A DNA stretch of 53,888 nt from Trachelipus rathkii (lineage: Eukaryota; Arthropoda; Malacostraca; Isopoda; Trachelipodidae), in assembly GCA_015478945.1 (NCBI GenBank), contig JABUQX010014721.1, positions 1 to 53,888 on the forward strand, given 5' to 3'. The notes below the pieces were generated by a model. It did not search any database. It was not told the DNA's origin and was given only the letters and a program-made list of their open reading frames with translations. Shown piece after piece: positions 26,367 through 53,764 of the stretch. The stretch's first letter is position 1. Every line of letters starts with the position of its first letter. The position numbers were made by a program, and so were the translations under genes.

Positions 26367-26368
<2 letters not shown>
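25456..26368. other. Unassigned sequence
   Basis: GGTTATCC/GGTTATTC words recur at 25,858-25,915, suggesting a short decayed repeat. Plus frames at 26152-26648 run into the TA repeat and have no recognisable domain. The missing first annexin exon could lie here, but I could not identify it. Confidence 0.35.
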
Positions 26369-26418
<50 letters not shown>

Positions 26419-26584
26419 GTATATATATATGTATATATATGTATGTATATGTATATAATAACCAATATATAAATATACATATAATTTTTAAATACATGTT
26501 ACCTGTACATATATATATGTATGTATATATATGTATCATATGTATATATACATATACTTATATATATCTATATATGTATGTATA

Positions 26585-26621
<37 letters not shown>

Positions 26622-26688
26622 ATATATATATGTAATATATGTATATAATAATAATATGTGTGTACATATGTATATAATAATAATAATA

Positions 26689-26734
<46 letters not shown>

Positions 26735-26858
26735 ATATATATATATTAAGCTGGTTTTGGACCTATAATTTTGAAGGAAGGTTTGATACTTATGTATATA
26801 ATATATATATATATATATATATAATATATATATATCTACATAATATATATATACTCTT

Positions 26859-26892
<34 letters not shown>

Positions 26893-26920
26893 CTAGCATA
26901 TATAATAATAATATATATAT
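26369..26920. repeat. TA, TATG and ATA compound microsatellite
   Basis: Alternating TA, GTATATATG and ATAATA runs, broken by about 50 bases of non-repeat sequence at 26,750-26,795. Confidence 0.9.
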
Positions 26921-27484
26921 TGAACTACATGATAGGTTTCGAGTTTGGGTGGCAGAAATTGCTTCAAATTGCAAAATCATTAATTTGTAATAATTTTCTT
27001 AATTTTCATCCATTCTATTTGAATTAAAAAGCAAAAAGGCTTATTGGGCGAGCTCAAAAACGCCGATTTTGAGATTATTTGGTTCAAAAATTTAATCAAT
27101 ATATCTAAAAAACAAAGACACAATAGTAAGATCTATTCTAAGTAAAAATTTTAGTTTTATATTTCTTATAAATAATACTTTTAAAAAAAGAAGAAGAAAA
27201 AATATAAAAGGGAATTTTTTTTCAGTATACTTAATTTTCTGTCTAAATTTAGAGAGTACTGAAGGTGATCAAAGAAGATTTTGTACTACTTTCCAAGATG
27301 GTAAGTTAACTGAAGATGATCAAAGAAGAAAGTTTACTACTTTCCATGATGGCAAAAGTCTGAATGATAGTTTTTGTCTACCTGGAGGGACGGTATAAAT
27401 AATATTATGAAATTTTAGTTTCCCTTTAGATTATATGAAACTTAGAAGCCGTTAAGGTAATCGCCAAATTAATAGTTAATAAAA

Positions 27485-27486
<2 letters not shown>
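26921..27486. other. Unassigned sequence with a 53-bp duplication
   Basis: GATCAAAGAAGA (27,266 and 27,319) plus TTTACTACTTTCCATGATGG-type sequence forms two tandem copies about 53 bases apart. Nothing else recognised. Confidence 0.4.
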
Positions 27487-28472
<986 letters not shown>

Positions 28473-28503
<31 letters not shown>

Positions 28504-28545
28504 CTATATATATATATATGTAATAATAATAATATATATATATCT

Positions 28546-28595
<50 letters not shown>

Positions 28596-28604
28596 CTCTA
28601 TATA

Positions 28605-28643
<39 letters not shown>
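28473..28643. repeat. (TA)n microsatellite abutting an annexin acceptor
   Basis: TA repeats with a few ATAATAA and CTC interruptions end 8 bases before the splice acceptor of the first identified annexin exon. Confidence 0.93.
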
Positions 28644-28647
<4 letters not shown>

Positions 28648-28650
28648 TAG

Positions 28651-44160
<15,510 letters not shown>

Positions 44161-45060
44161 CCCAATGTCCTGTTGTGTGAGTGTACTAGTGTTACGTTGT
44201 CCAAGTCTATATGTGTCCTGAGGTAACAATGTAATTATGTAGTGAAGCTGTTGTTCTATTGTTCTTATATCAATGACCAAATGTTTCTATGATTTGATGG
44301 TCCAATGTTTTCGTATTCTGATGTATAAGTGTTCCAATATCCTAACGTCTATGTTCTAATGTGAAAATGCATTCATGTTCTTATGTTCTAATGGTACACC
44401 AAGACATGAAGACACTGAGGCAATATTTCTGTGTTTGAAAGTTCCTATGTGTTTATGGGGAATTTTTCATATCTTTTATTTAACTGTTCCAATATTACAA
44501 CTTCTGGGTCCCAACTGTGTAAATGCCTTAATATCCTAATCAATGTCATTTCTGGCATTGGTACATAGCGATATTCGTACGCCAGGAAATGAAATCTCTG
44601 GGACAGTATCACTATGTTCAAGTGTTCCTATATCTTGACGGCCCAATGACTTCATAACCTAATGTCAAAGTGTCAAATTATCAAAATGTGTATATTCCAA
44701 GGTGCAAGTGTCTTCATGCCTGGCTGAATCAGTATTATATCTAGTATTGGTACATAATGATGTCAGTATATAAAGATAATGGGGAAGTGGAACTGTTTGA
44801 CTTTGTTAAGATGTTACTATTTTAACGGTCCATCCTCATATTCTAATGTCTAAGTGCTCCAGTGTTCCAATGTCCATGTCCCGATGTCCCGATTCATGTC
44901 CTGAAGTATCATTTTCATATTTGGCGGTGACAGTGGTACAACAAGACATGAAAGCATTGGAGAATAGTGTTTAAATATGTGTTAATGTTACTTTCTTCCA
45001 GGGAAGCTTTCTTCAGTAGACTCAATGGTTTCATGCCCTGATGTCTTAACGTCCAGATAA
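44161..45060. repeat. Decayed ~180-bp tandem repeat
   Basis: GGTACACCAAGACATGAAG (44,394) has counterparts at 44,559, 44,748 and 44,934 (GGTACA at each). Each is followed by similar GTTC/CAGTGTCAA-like text and CAATGTCC, CTAATGTC and AAGTGTTCC words. Spacings are 165, 189 and 186 bases. Smaller CTAATGT words repeat inside each unit. No coding signal. Confidence 0.6.
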
Positions 45061-45234
45061 TCATAATTATTACGAACTTGGCGCAACAACATAACTTTGG
45101 AATTTTAAATTCATATATGAAATATATTAATTATGGACACAGTGAATAATTCTATAAACAAATTAAAAAAAAATCAAAACAAAATATTTTTGTATTAAGA
45201 GGAGTTAACTGAGTAAAAACTGACATTCTTTTTA

Positions 45235-46000
45235 CAATAAAAATATTTTCACTGATTATTGTATTTCAATGGAGAACATAAATTATACTAAATATAATTT
45301 GATATTTATTATTTGTGCATTTTGTTGCGCTGAATCCAAAAATCATATTATTTTTTTTGTATTTAAGGTCCAGTTTTGCCGCTATTCAAGTGGAAACATT
45401 AAAAAAATGTCCCCCAAAATTTTCTGTGAATAGCAGCAGCAATACGGTTTAATATACAAAGAGATGATCTAAATAATAATAATAAAAAAGAGTTTCTAGC
45501 CGAAATATACAAGCTCCTAAAATTTTTTGATAGGATAAAAAAGAAAAAAAGATATCTCTCTTGTTCATCTTTTTTTTCTTTGAATTTCACACATGAAAAA
45601 AAACTATATCTTTTTTTATTATTTATCGTCATTATGAAATTTTTATGAGCATCCCAGCAAAAAATTCCTATAGGATCCCATCCATTCCTATCTTAATTAA
45701 GATAGGAATGGATGGAAACCTATAGGAATTTTTCCCTGGGATGTATAATAATAGGCCGAGATACATATTTTAAATTTAGATATGTTTGTATACCCAACCA
45801 TTCTGCCGCTGTTCACGGGAAAAAAAACTCTATATATATTTTTATTAAATGTTTTCCTGAGAATATCAGTAAAACTGGACGTGATAGACAAAAATTCAAT
45901 ATGATTTTTGGATTCAGAGCACCAAAATACATAAGAAACAAATATCAAATCATATGTAGCTGAAAAAAATTTAAATTTGTTCCCCAGTGAATAATTATTA
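45235..46000. repeat. Second long palindrome
   Basis: The centre is CTTAATTAAG (45,693-45,702), flanked by perfect arms CCATCCATTCCTAT / ATAGGAATGGATGG, then ATTCCTATAGG / CCTATAGGAAT and ATCCCAG / CTGGGAT. Further out, CTGAATCCAAAAATCATATT (45,331) matches AATATGATTTTTGGATTCAG (45,898), and GATATTT with GTGCATTTTG matches CAAAATACAT with AAATATC. The left arm is about 140 bases longer, from an insertion of T/A-rich sequence. The frames 45697-45948 (-) and 45712-45963 (+) are mirror images of each other. Confidence 0.88.
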
Positions 46001-46216
46001 TTATTATTTTAACTACATTACTATATATATTTTTCTATTGCAATTATAAAAATAGCAATAATACTTAATATTAAATTATAGTATAAAATTAATTTTTTAG
46101 GGACCTTACTTATCATACACAATAGAAAATAGAATATTTATTAAACTTGCTGTAGGAGAGGTGTCTAGGGTCTTTTCGCCGCATTAACTTTGCTACTCTT
46201 AAGGATTCTCTTTTGA
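46001..46216. other. Spacer
   Basis: AT-rich; nothing recognised. Confidence 0.35.
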
Positions 46217-46614
46217 AGCTGGTTCCAAATGGTGACAGGGAAAATTGTCAACATTTGTAAAAGAAAAATCTGAATATTTAGAGTTTCTCTAACGAATCCG
46301 ACAAAACTTAATTTAACCTAACTTAACCTAACTTCTAACCTAACGTAACCTAACCTAACCTAACCTAACTTAACCTAATTTAACATAACTTAACCTACCT
46401 TAAACTTACTTAACCTAACCTATAAGCCCTAACTTAACCCTAATATCCAACGTATTAACCTAACCAACCTAACCAAGCCTACCTATTGCTTACATCTAAC
46501 TTAATTCAACCTAACCTAACTTAACTAAATCTAACCTAACACCTGCTAAGAGGTTGTACGGGATTTTTTTTGATGTTATGTCGACCATTTTCCCTGTCTA
46601 CAATTTGGGCTAGT
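46217..46614 (-). mobile_element. TTAGG-array TIR element, copy D
   Basis: Plus-strand ends are AGCTGGTTCCAAATGGTGA and CTACAATTTGGGCTAGT. It contains TTAGAGTTTCTCTAACGAAT, then the longest CCTAA-type array (46,314-46,535), then ACCTGCTAAGAGGTTGTACG and a T run. The array is interrupted by CTTAC, CTACC and AACCAA units. Confidence 0.82.
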
Positions 46615-46682
46615 CCCCTCTCTTTTCAACCTTTTTCTTACCTCAGAATTATTTACATCACTCTCATTATACAATTGTTATT

Positions 46683-47000
46683 ACTAGCCCAAATGGTCGA
46701 AAGGTCAAATGCTCGACACATCAAAAAAAATTCCCGTACAGCCCGCGGCAGGCGTTAGGATGGTTAGGTTAAGTTAGGTTAGGTTAGGTTAAGTTAGGTT
46801 AGGTTAGGTTAGGTTAGTTAGTTAAATGGGTTAGGTTAGGTTAAGTTAGGTTAGGTTAGGTTAGGTTACGCTAGGTTAAGTTAGGTTAAGTTAAGCTTTG
46901 TTGGACTCGTTAGAGAAACTCAAAATAACCAAATTTTTTTTTATACAAATGTCGACCATTTGACCTGTGGATCATTTTCCCTGTCGACCATTTGGGACTT
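46683..47000 (+). mobile_element. TTAGG-array TIR element, copy E
   Basis: Left end ACTAGCCCAAATGGTCGAAA; an A run; CCCGTACAGCCCGCGGCAGG; (TTAGG)n from 46,755 to 46,890; TTTGTTGGACTCGTTAGAG; a T run; right end CCCTGTCGACCATTTGGGAC. It lies 68 bases from copy D in the opposite orientation, so D and E could also pair as an inverted repeat. Confidence 0.85.
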
Positions 47001-47240
47001 TCTTTATTACAACATATACTGCTCTTCTGAACTCTCTTGTCGAGTACCTCCTCCTTTGAGGAGAGTTCATGAGGCTCGTCTTTCCACAGTCTCATCTTTT
47101 CTCTCTCCAACTCTCTGACCTCAGACTTACCGGCTATGCTCATTCTTAAATATACTCTACTTGTAAAGTCTGGAACAAACTTCCATCTTTTTTCTCTGTT
47201 ATTGCTAATTTACATAGTTTGAAACGTCGACTAAAAAGAA
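47001..47240. other. Spacer
   Basis: A 77-codon minus frame (46910-47143) runs into element E and has no domain I recognise. No repeat. Confidence 0.35.
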
Positions 47241-47490
47241 CTTGCTGGCTTTGGTTTGTTTTGGATTGGCTTTGGTTTGGCTTGGATCGGCTTTGGATTG
47301 GCTTTGGTTTGACTTGGATTGGCTTTGGTTTAGTTTGGCTTTGGTTTGGCTCTGTATTGGCTTTGGATTGGCTTTGGTTTTTCTTGGATTGGCTTTGGTT
47401 TGGCTTGGATTGGCTTTGGTTTGGCTTGGATTGACTTTGGCTTGGCTTTGGTTTGGCTTCTTTTGGGTTTGGCTTTGGCTTGGCTCAGAA
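47241..47490. repeat. TTGGCT/TTGGTT minisatellite
   Basis: GGCTTTGGTTTGGCTTGGAT and shorter six-base units repeat across 250 bases, giving Leu/Trp/Gly/Phe open frames (47219-47535). Not coding. Confidence 0.93.
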
Positions 47491-47550
47491 TTAGATTTCT
47501 CACCAACTCATTTTGGGTTTTATGAAGGGCTCTAGCCTTTATCAGAAAGA

Positions 47551-48065
<515 letters not shown>

Positions 48066-48146
48066 TAGAAAAAATTGAATTACTATAGACTTTTTTCACT
48101 TTTTCACATTTTCATTCTCTTTATTTTGCTTTTCAAAAATATAGAC

Positions 48147-48655
48147 CAGTGTTTTCCCAACTGGTGGGTTTCACGCCTCAAGGGTCCCACAGTATTTTCT
48201 GGGATTCTCGAAGTTTCAATTTTTGTCCCACTACTGAAAAAAATTAAGTTTGTTAAAGAGTTCAAATAATTTTTTTTCCTTGCAACAAAAAGGGTAAAAG
48301 AACACCCCCCCCCCCCAAAAAAAAAAAAAAAAATGTAAAAAACATAAACTGCAATTTATATGGATATAAAACATTCATCATGTGTGATGAATGCATTTAA
48401 AATAGATCTATAATAATAAGAAAAAAAACATATACTGACTTTAAGGGCTTGCAAGTTCTTAACTCCCTTTCAACAATTACATTAATCTTTGGTTGGAAAT
48501 TTGTTTATTAAACTAGGCAAAGAGTTGGGCCTATTGGAAATCTGTTTAAACTATTCAAAGAGTTGGGCCTATTGGAAATTTGTTTAAACTAGGCAAAATG
48601 TTGGGCCTATAGACTAGTCAAATTTCTTCGTGAACTTTCAGTTGGGAAACACTAG
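48147..48655. mobile_element. Non-autonomous hAT-like element
   Basis: CAGTGTTTTCCCAACTGG at the left and CAGTTGGGAAACACTAG at the right are inverted, and CAGTG...CCCAA is typical of hAT-family ends. Flanking 8-mers ATATAGAC and GTATAGGC match at 6 of 8 positions, suiting an old 8-base target duplication. Inside are a C/A homopolymer (48,304-48,333) and three ~38-base tandem copies around GAGTTGGGCCTATTGGAAAT (48,490-48,610). No transposase. Confidence 0.65.
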
Positions 48656-48729
48656 GTATAGGCGATGTAGATCATAGCTAATATCTAGAACTTTTTATCT
48701 TTACTTAATTATTTTACTTTTATCTTACG

Positions 48730-48930
48730 AATTTTATTTAGCTATGATGACGTCATAATCTAAATATGTATTTTAGTAAATTAACATTACGATGTTTGGA
48801 TTATGACGTCATCAAACCTTGGCAATAATTATTATTATTCTTTGCTTTTTTGCTATGATGACGTCATAATCCAAACATGTAATTTATTGTAGCAAAAAAT
48901 TTGGTTCTTTTCCATTTATAAAATGTAGAT
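48730..48930. repeat. Dispersed repeat with three TGACGTCA cores, copy 2
   Basis: TGACGTCA at 48,748, 48,804 and 48,859. The first two lie in inverted copies (ATGATGACGTCATAATC / GGATTATGACGTCATCA). The third starts a block that, on the minus strand, matches 17,991-18,070 including AAAAGAACCAAATTTT. Confidence 0.75.
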
Positions 48931-48943
48931 TTTTAGAAATAAA

Positions 48944-48944
<1 letters not shown>

Positions 48945-48980
<36 letters not shown>

Positions 48981-48983
48981 ATA

Positions 48984-49018
<35 letters not shown>

Positions 49019-49035
49019 TTTAACTATAATATTAT

Positions 49036-49125
<90 letters not shown>
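48945..49125. repeat. (TA)n microsatellite
   Basis: TA repeats with a short non-repeat break at 49,018-49,035. Confidence 0.92.
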
Positions 49126-49129
<4 letters not shown>

Positions 49130-50130
49130 ATAGAAATTATTTTTTTAAATATTATAAACTTGTAATTAACACTAAATATAAATAAATATATGCTGAGAAT
49201 AATATTTATATTAATTATCCTGATTAAAAAGTCTTTAACCTCATTTCATTCCCAAGTCAAGCTCACGGTTCGTTCAAGGGATGCTCACGGTATGCTCAAA
49301 GGATGCTCACGGTATCTTTCAAGGTATACTTAGGGAGTAGTCTGGTGATTTTCACGGTACACTTAAAAACATTTATCCCCAAGAGATACTTATGATAAAC
49401 TAGAGCAATTGTTCCCAATGTGGGTTCTGGGGAACTCTGTGGTTCTATGGAACCAGAGTTAGTGGAGGAATCCTTGGATTCTGGGAGTCTTTTAAAAACA
49501 TTTAATAAAAAAATAATTTTGCTTACGTAGCTCAACAAGATTCAGCAGACGCTGCTGAACTTCTAGTTTTACTTGTTTTTTATTCAATATGATTTCAAGA
49601 AAAAACTAAAAAAGATTTGCTTTTATGTAAAAGTTTGGAATAAGTAGTAAAAATTTTAATTGCATTGATAATTAATTTAATAAAAATGCACCATATAAAC
49701 TGAGAAAACTAAGTAATATGCAGCGGTGGAACAAATACATTGATATGAAAAATGGCCGGTGTTGCAACGTGAATTAAGAATATTTCAAAAGACTGTATCA
49801 GCAATCACTGCTTTCTTCACAGATACGCATTAGTAAGAAAAAGGATTTAAAGACAGTTTTAGAATAATGGGAGTCAATTTTTTTAATCTCTGCAATTATA
49901 GAAGCGAATTTTTAAGACCATATGTGAGATATGCTTCTTTATTGCAGTCTACTTTTACATACGAACGTTAAATGGCTATGTTCAAATAATATTCTTATGA
50001 CAATGCTTGAATTGAGGAGAGAACTGTTGGCTTAAATTATTGGTCTTAAATTCAATTATCTGACAGACTTAAAATACGGCATGGCCATAATATAGCATAG
50101 CATATTAATCGGATATTTTTAAAAAATTAA
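49126..50130. other. Spacer with a possible hAT transposon end
   Basis: GGATGCTCACGGTATGCTCA-like words repeat at 49,265-49,325. GTTCCCAATGTGGGTTCTGG (49,410) followed by GGTTCTATGGAACC resembles a hAT end region and could be the 3' terminus of the element whose transposase lies at 50,423-50,830. The rest shows no gene. Confidence 0.4.
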
Positions 50131-50428
50131 ACAAAATATAGGAGTGTTTTAGTGTCTATTTTGATATACGGTAGGACAATATAGGAAGTGTTTTTAGTGT
50201 CTATTTTTTGATATAGGTAGGACATAATATAGGAAGTGTTTTAGTATCTATTTTTGATTAGGTAGGATATATAGGAAGGGTTTTAGTATCTATTTTGAAT
50301 AGGTAGGACTAACCTATAGGAAAGTGTTTTAGTAATCTATTTTTTGATATAGGTAGGACATAATATAGGAAGTGTTTTAGTGTCTATTTTTGATATAGGT
50401 AGGACATAATATAGGAAGTGTTTTAGTT
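50130..50428. repeat. 46-bp minisatellite at a transposase stop codon
   Basis: About seven copies of ATAGGAAGTGTTTTAGTGTC followed by TATTTTTGATATAGGTAGGACATA, roughly every 46 bases with small indels. The last, partial copy contains the TAA that ends the minus-strand hAT transposase. Confidence 0.9.
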
Positions 50429-50830
50429 AGAAGAATGTATTTGCTTGGAGACTGCTGGCAGTTTTAAATCTGGTTCTTTTTCATTTGTAGTAATTATAAT
50501 AAGCGATTTAAGATTTGCATCCGTTAGTAAACTTCTTAATTTCGACTTGACATGTTTCATGAAGGAAAATGTCTGTTCACAAATATATGTTGATTTTTTT
50601 GAGCAAACTGCTTTAAATTTATAAATGTTTGATCATCCAGCGAGGCATAAAATTTATCAATTTGACAATTCTTAAAATCATTTGAATGATGCAAAGTATT
50701 TATAAGTTCTATCAATTCAAGGTGAGGATGAGGGGAAGCTTCTTCAACATTAAGATGGAATGGGTCAACTAACAGGTGAAAGTCACCTTCTAACAATGAA
50801 AAATCAGTAAATCTTGTAGAAAATTCAAGA
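50423..50830 (-). pseudogene. hAT transposase, C-terminal remnant
   Basis: hAT transposases move DNA transposons with TIRs and 8-base target duplications. On the minus strand from 50,830: FTDFSLLEGDFHLLVDPFHL, then EEASPHPHLELIELI, and after a one-base shift near 50,594, CEQTFSFMKHVKSKLRSLLT and LPAVSKQIHSSN ending at TAA (50,423-50,425). This matches the end of the hAT C-terminal dimerisation region as seen in ZBED5/FAM200-type relatives. The BED finger and catalytic core are not visible upstream. The frameshift and missing 5' part make it inactive, although the two segments are otherwise well kept. Confidence 0.8.
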
Positions 50831-51405
50831 TGTAAAAAAAAATACTATTGGTAAATAGATGAGTTCCTGCGCACTTATTAAAATTATGTATTAATGATTT
50901 TTAATGATGATATGACTGACATCATAGTTTAGAAATTTTTGAAATACGCTGTCAATCAATCGCAATTTTTGTATTACAAAAGCATTGTCGGAGTCGACGT
51001 TCGTTCGTGGTAGCTAGACATTTCCTGCTCTCGGGAATCATAAATTTTTTTTGTTGTTTTCAGATTATGAGCGATTATTTCATTTGACGTCATTGTTTTA
51101 ATGACGTTATTACCTTTCATAATCTGGTTCGAAAACGCTATACACTTTTTAAAAATAAAATTTTTTTTTTTCCCAAACTGCAAAAAAAAATTAAATTGAA
51201 AAAAAAAAAAAAAAGTTTTCCCCCCAAATTTTTCCTAGTTAAGGATTTCTTTAAACTTTTTAGGTGATAAAGTAGTAATGAATGTGGATTAAAATTTCCT
51301 TTTTTTTTTTTTAATCTCTAAAACTTACTCTTCCCACAATTCATTTATTTTGTTTCTTTTAAATGACTTACTTATTAATGTGTTGTATTTTGTATTTTAT
51401 TTTCA
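50831..51405. other. Unassigned sequence upstream of the zinc-finger array
   Basis: A 69-codon minus frame (50974-51183) has no recognised domain. CATTTGACGTCATTG (51,081) is followed by AATGACGTTATT, two CRE-like words 20 bases apart. Homopolymers at 51,166 (T) and 51,198 (A). AATATTTTCAG-like acceptor TTTATTTTCAG ends at 51,406. Confidence 0.4.
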
Positions 51406-51509
51406 GGTAAAGTTGAAGCAGAAGGCGCCTTACCACAGGCACAACTTATGAGGCAGAGCTACTTTTCAAGGTCCAAGAGTTTTGATATGAAAACATCAAC
51501 AATGTATAG

Positions 51510-52040
51510 TGGTCCTGCTTCAGCTTCTTAATAAAAACTATTAAAAATGACAATAACGATTGCAAAAATCTTTTTGAAAAAGAAATTTCCGTTTGCGATA
51601 CTGAAAAGTGTAACAATACTGATAAAGCATTCACGTGCTCTTATTGTGACACAAAGTTTGTTAGTAAATGTGATTTAAAATATCACATTCAAAACCACAA
51701 AGGGGAAAAAACATATAAGTGCTCTTACTGTGATAAAAGTTTTAGTGATAAAAGTAGTTTAAGGGTTCACCTTCGAACAAACGTGAGTGAAAACCCTTAT
51801 AAGTGCTCTTACTGTAATAAAACTTTTAATCACAAAATTAGTTTAGAATCCCACATTCGAACCTACACGTGTGAAAAACCATTTAAGTGTTCTTACTGTG
51901 ATAAAAGTTTTAATCAGAAAGGTAATTTAGGAGTTCACCTTCGAACCCACACAGGTAAAAAACCATTTAAGTGTTCTTACTGTGATAAAAGTTTTAATAG
52001 TAAAGGATTTAGAATCCCACATTCGGACTCACACGGGTGA
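51510..52040 (+). CDS. C2H2 zinc-finger array, in-frame part
   Basis: The frame is open from just after a TAG near 51,508 to TGA at 52,038, with no ATG upstream of the fingers, so it would need an upstream exon. After a Lys/Asn/Asp-rich leader come fingers of type CSYCDKSF...H...H on an exact 84-base period (51,636, 51,720, 51,804, 51,888, 51,972). Finger 1 and finger 4 are complete C2H2. Finger 2 has Asn (HLRTN) and finger 3 Tyr (HIRTY) at the last zinc-binding His, each a one-base change from His. Finger 5 is cut by a frameshift near 52,010. Linkers are GEKPF-like. These proteins are usually nuclear DNA-binding regulators; the targets are unknown. A short stretch after the acceptor at 51,406 lies in another frame. 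Confidence 0.7.
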   Translation, partial: WSCFSFLIKTIKNDNNDCKNLFEKEISVCDTEKCNNTDKAFTCSYCDTKFVSKCDLKYHIQNHKGEKTYKCSYCDKSFSDKSSLRVHLRTNVSENPYKCSYCNKTFNHKISLESHIRTYTCEKPFKCSYCDKSFNQKGNLGVHLRTHTGKKPFKCSYCDKSFNSKGFRIPHSDSHG

Positions 52041-52920
<880 letters not shown>

Positions 52921-53105
52921 ATTTGATCTTTATTAAAGATTAAGTGTTAAACATGAACATAGATTGTTACGACATTCGTCAATTGGTTTGGAAATAGGAA
53001 TTCTTGAAAATTTCCCATATTCAGAATTAAGTAATACTTTATATTAATAGTCTGGTAGATATTAGGTTAGGTGGCGTAGTAGGCTTAGGAGCAGTGTTTC
53101 TTTCA
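52921..53105. other. Spacer
   Basis: Nothing recognised. Confidence 0.35.
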
Positions 53106-53170
53106 GGCATACTTCCGGGGGGGCATTGCCCCCCGGAGAAAATCGAGTGCCCCCCGGAGAAATCGAGCAT
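53106..53170. repeat. G/C-run hairpin with partial duplication
   Basis: CCGGGGGGGCATTGCCCCCC with GG next can fold into an 8-base G/C stem with a short loop (about 53,116-53,139). GCCCCCCGGAGAAAATCGAG follows and is repeated about 31 bases later. This sits in AT-rich DNA. Confidence 0.7.
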
Positions 53171-53282
53171 GAATTAATTTTGCCGTAAATTACAAAAAAA
53201 AGGCAAATAAATATTAAAAGTATGTTAATATATGTAAAATCTACGACATAATAATAAATACAGCAATTATAGGAAAACACTA

Positions 53283-53303
53283 TATATAGATTATATATAT
53301 ATA

Positions 53304-53371
<68 letters not shown>

Positions 53372-53420
53372 TATATATATATTATATATTATATATATAT
53401 ATATATAATATATAATATAT
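53283..53420. repeat. (TA)n microsatellite
   Basis: TA repeats with TAATATA interruptions. Confidence 0.93.
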
Positions 53421-53424
53421 CAGA

Positions 53425-53560
53425 GCTGGGCGCGCCTATAATTTTTTGAAGTGCGCCTGCCGCCGCGGAAACCTAGTGCGCCTAGCGGCCTTGCGCCTAT
53501 ATTTTCGTCACTCAGCACCTATGCGCTACGACTTTTCGCCGGCCAGTGCCTGTTCGCTAA
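53425..53560. other. GC-rich segment with GCGCCT repeats
   Basis: GCGCGCCTATAATTTTTTGA, GTGCGCCTGCC, GTGCGCCTAGCGG and TTGCGCCTATATTTTCG are short direct repeats every 25-40 bases, followed by TGCGCTACG. The style recalls the GCACC elements, but no shared ends are visible. Confidence 0.45.
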
Positions 53561-53611
53561 ATTTATTTGCAAGTAAACTTTAGTGCGATAATAAAAAGCA
53601 TGCTTTTATTA

Positions 53612-53764
53612 TCACACAAAACACATTTTATTAGTTTTTTGTAATTTAAAACACCGTAAACTAATATCTACACGTCCTCTTCGCTCCTCATGTCCTTGTG
53701 GGTCCATGTTTTCCCCAGGAAGGTCAGCCACGAGCTCTGAAAAGTTGAAATTTTCAGAAGCCAT
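53612..53764 (-). CDS. Short ORF, 50 residues, unknown
   Basis: ATG at 53,764 (minus) in the context AACTATGG opens a 50-codon frame: MASENFNFSELVADLPGEN, then MDPQGHEERRGRV. It ends at TGA, and AATAAA follows within a few bases of the stop on the minus strand. The first 30 residues have balanced, acidic composition unlike the translated repeats nearby, while the last 20 are AT-driven. It may be the first exon or the tail of a mobile-element protein. I recognise no domain. Confidence 0.25.
   Translation of the reverse strand: MASENFNFSELVADLPGENMDPQGHEERRGRVDISLRCFKLQKTNKMCFV

Noticed and set aside
47219..47535. Trp/Leu/Gly/Phe-rich frames that look like membrane segments
   Set aside because: They are translations of TTGGCTTTGGTT tandem repeats.
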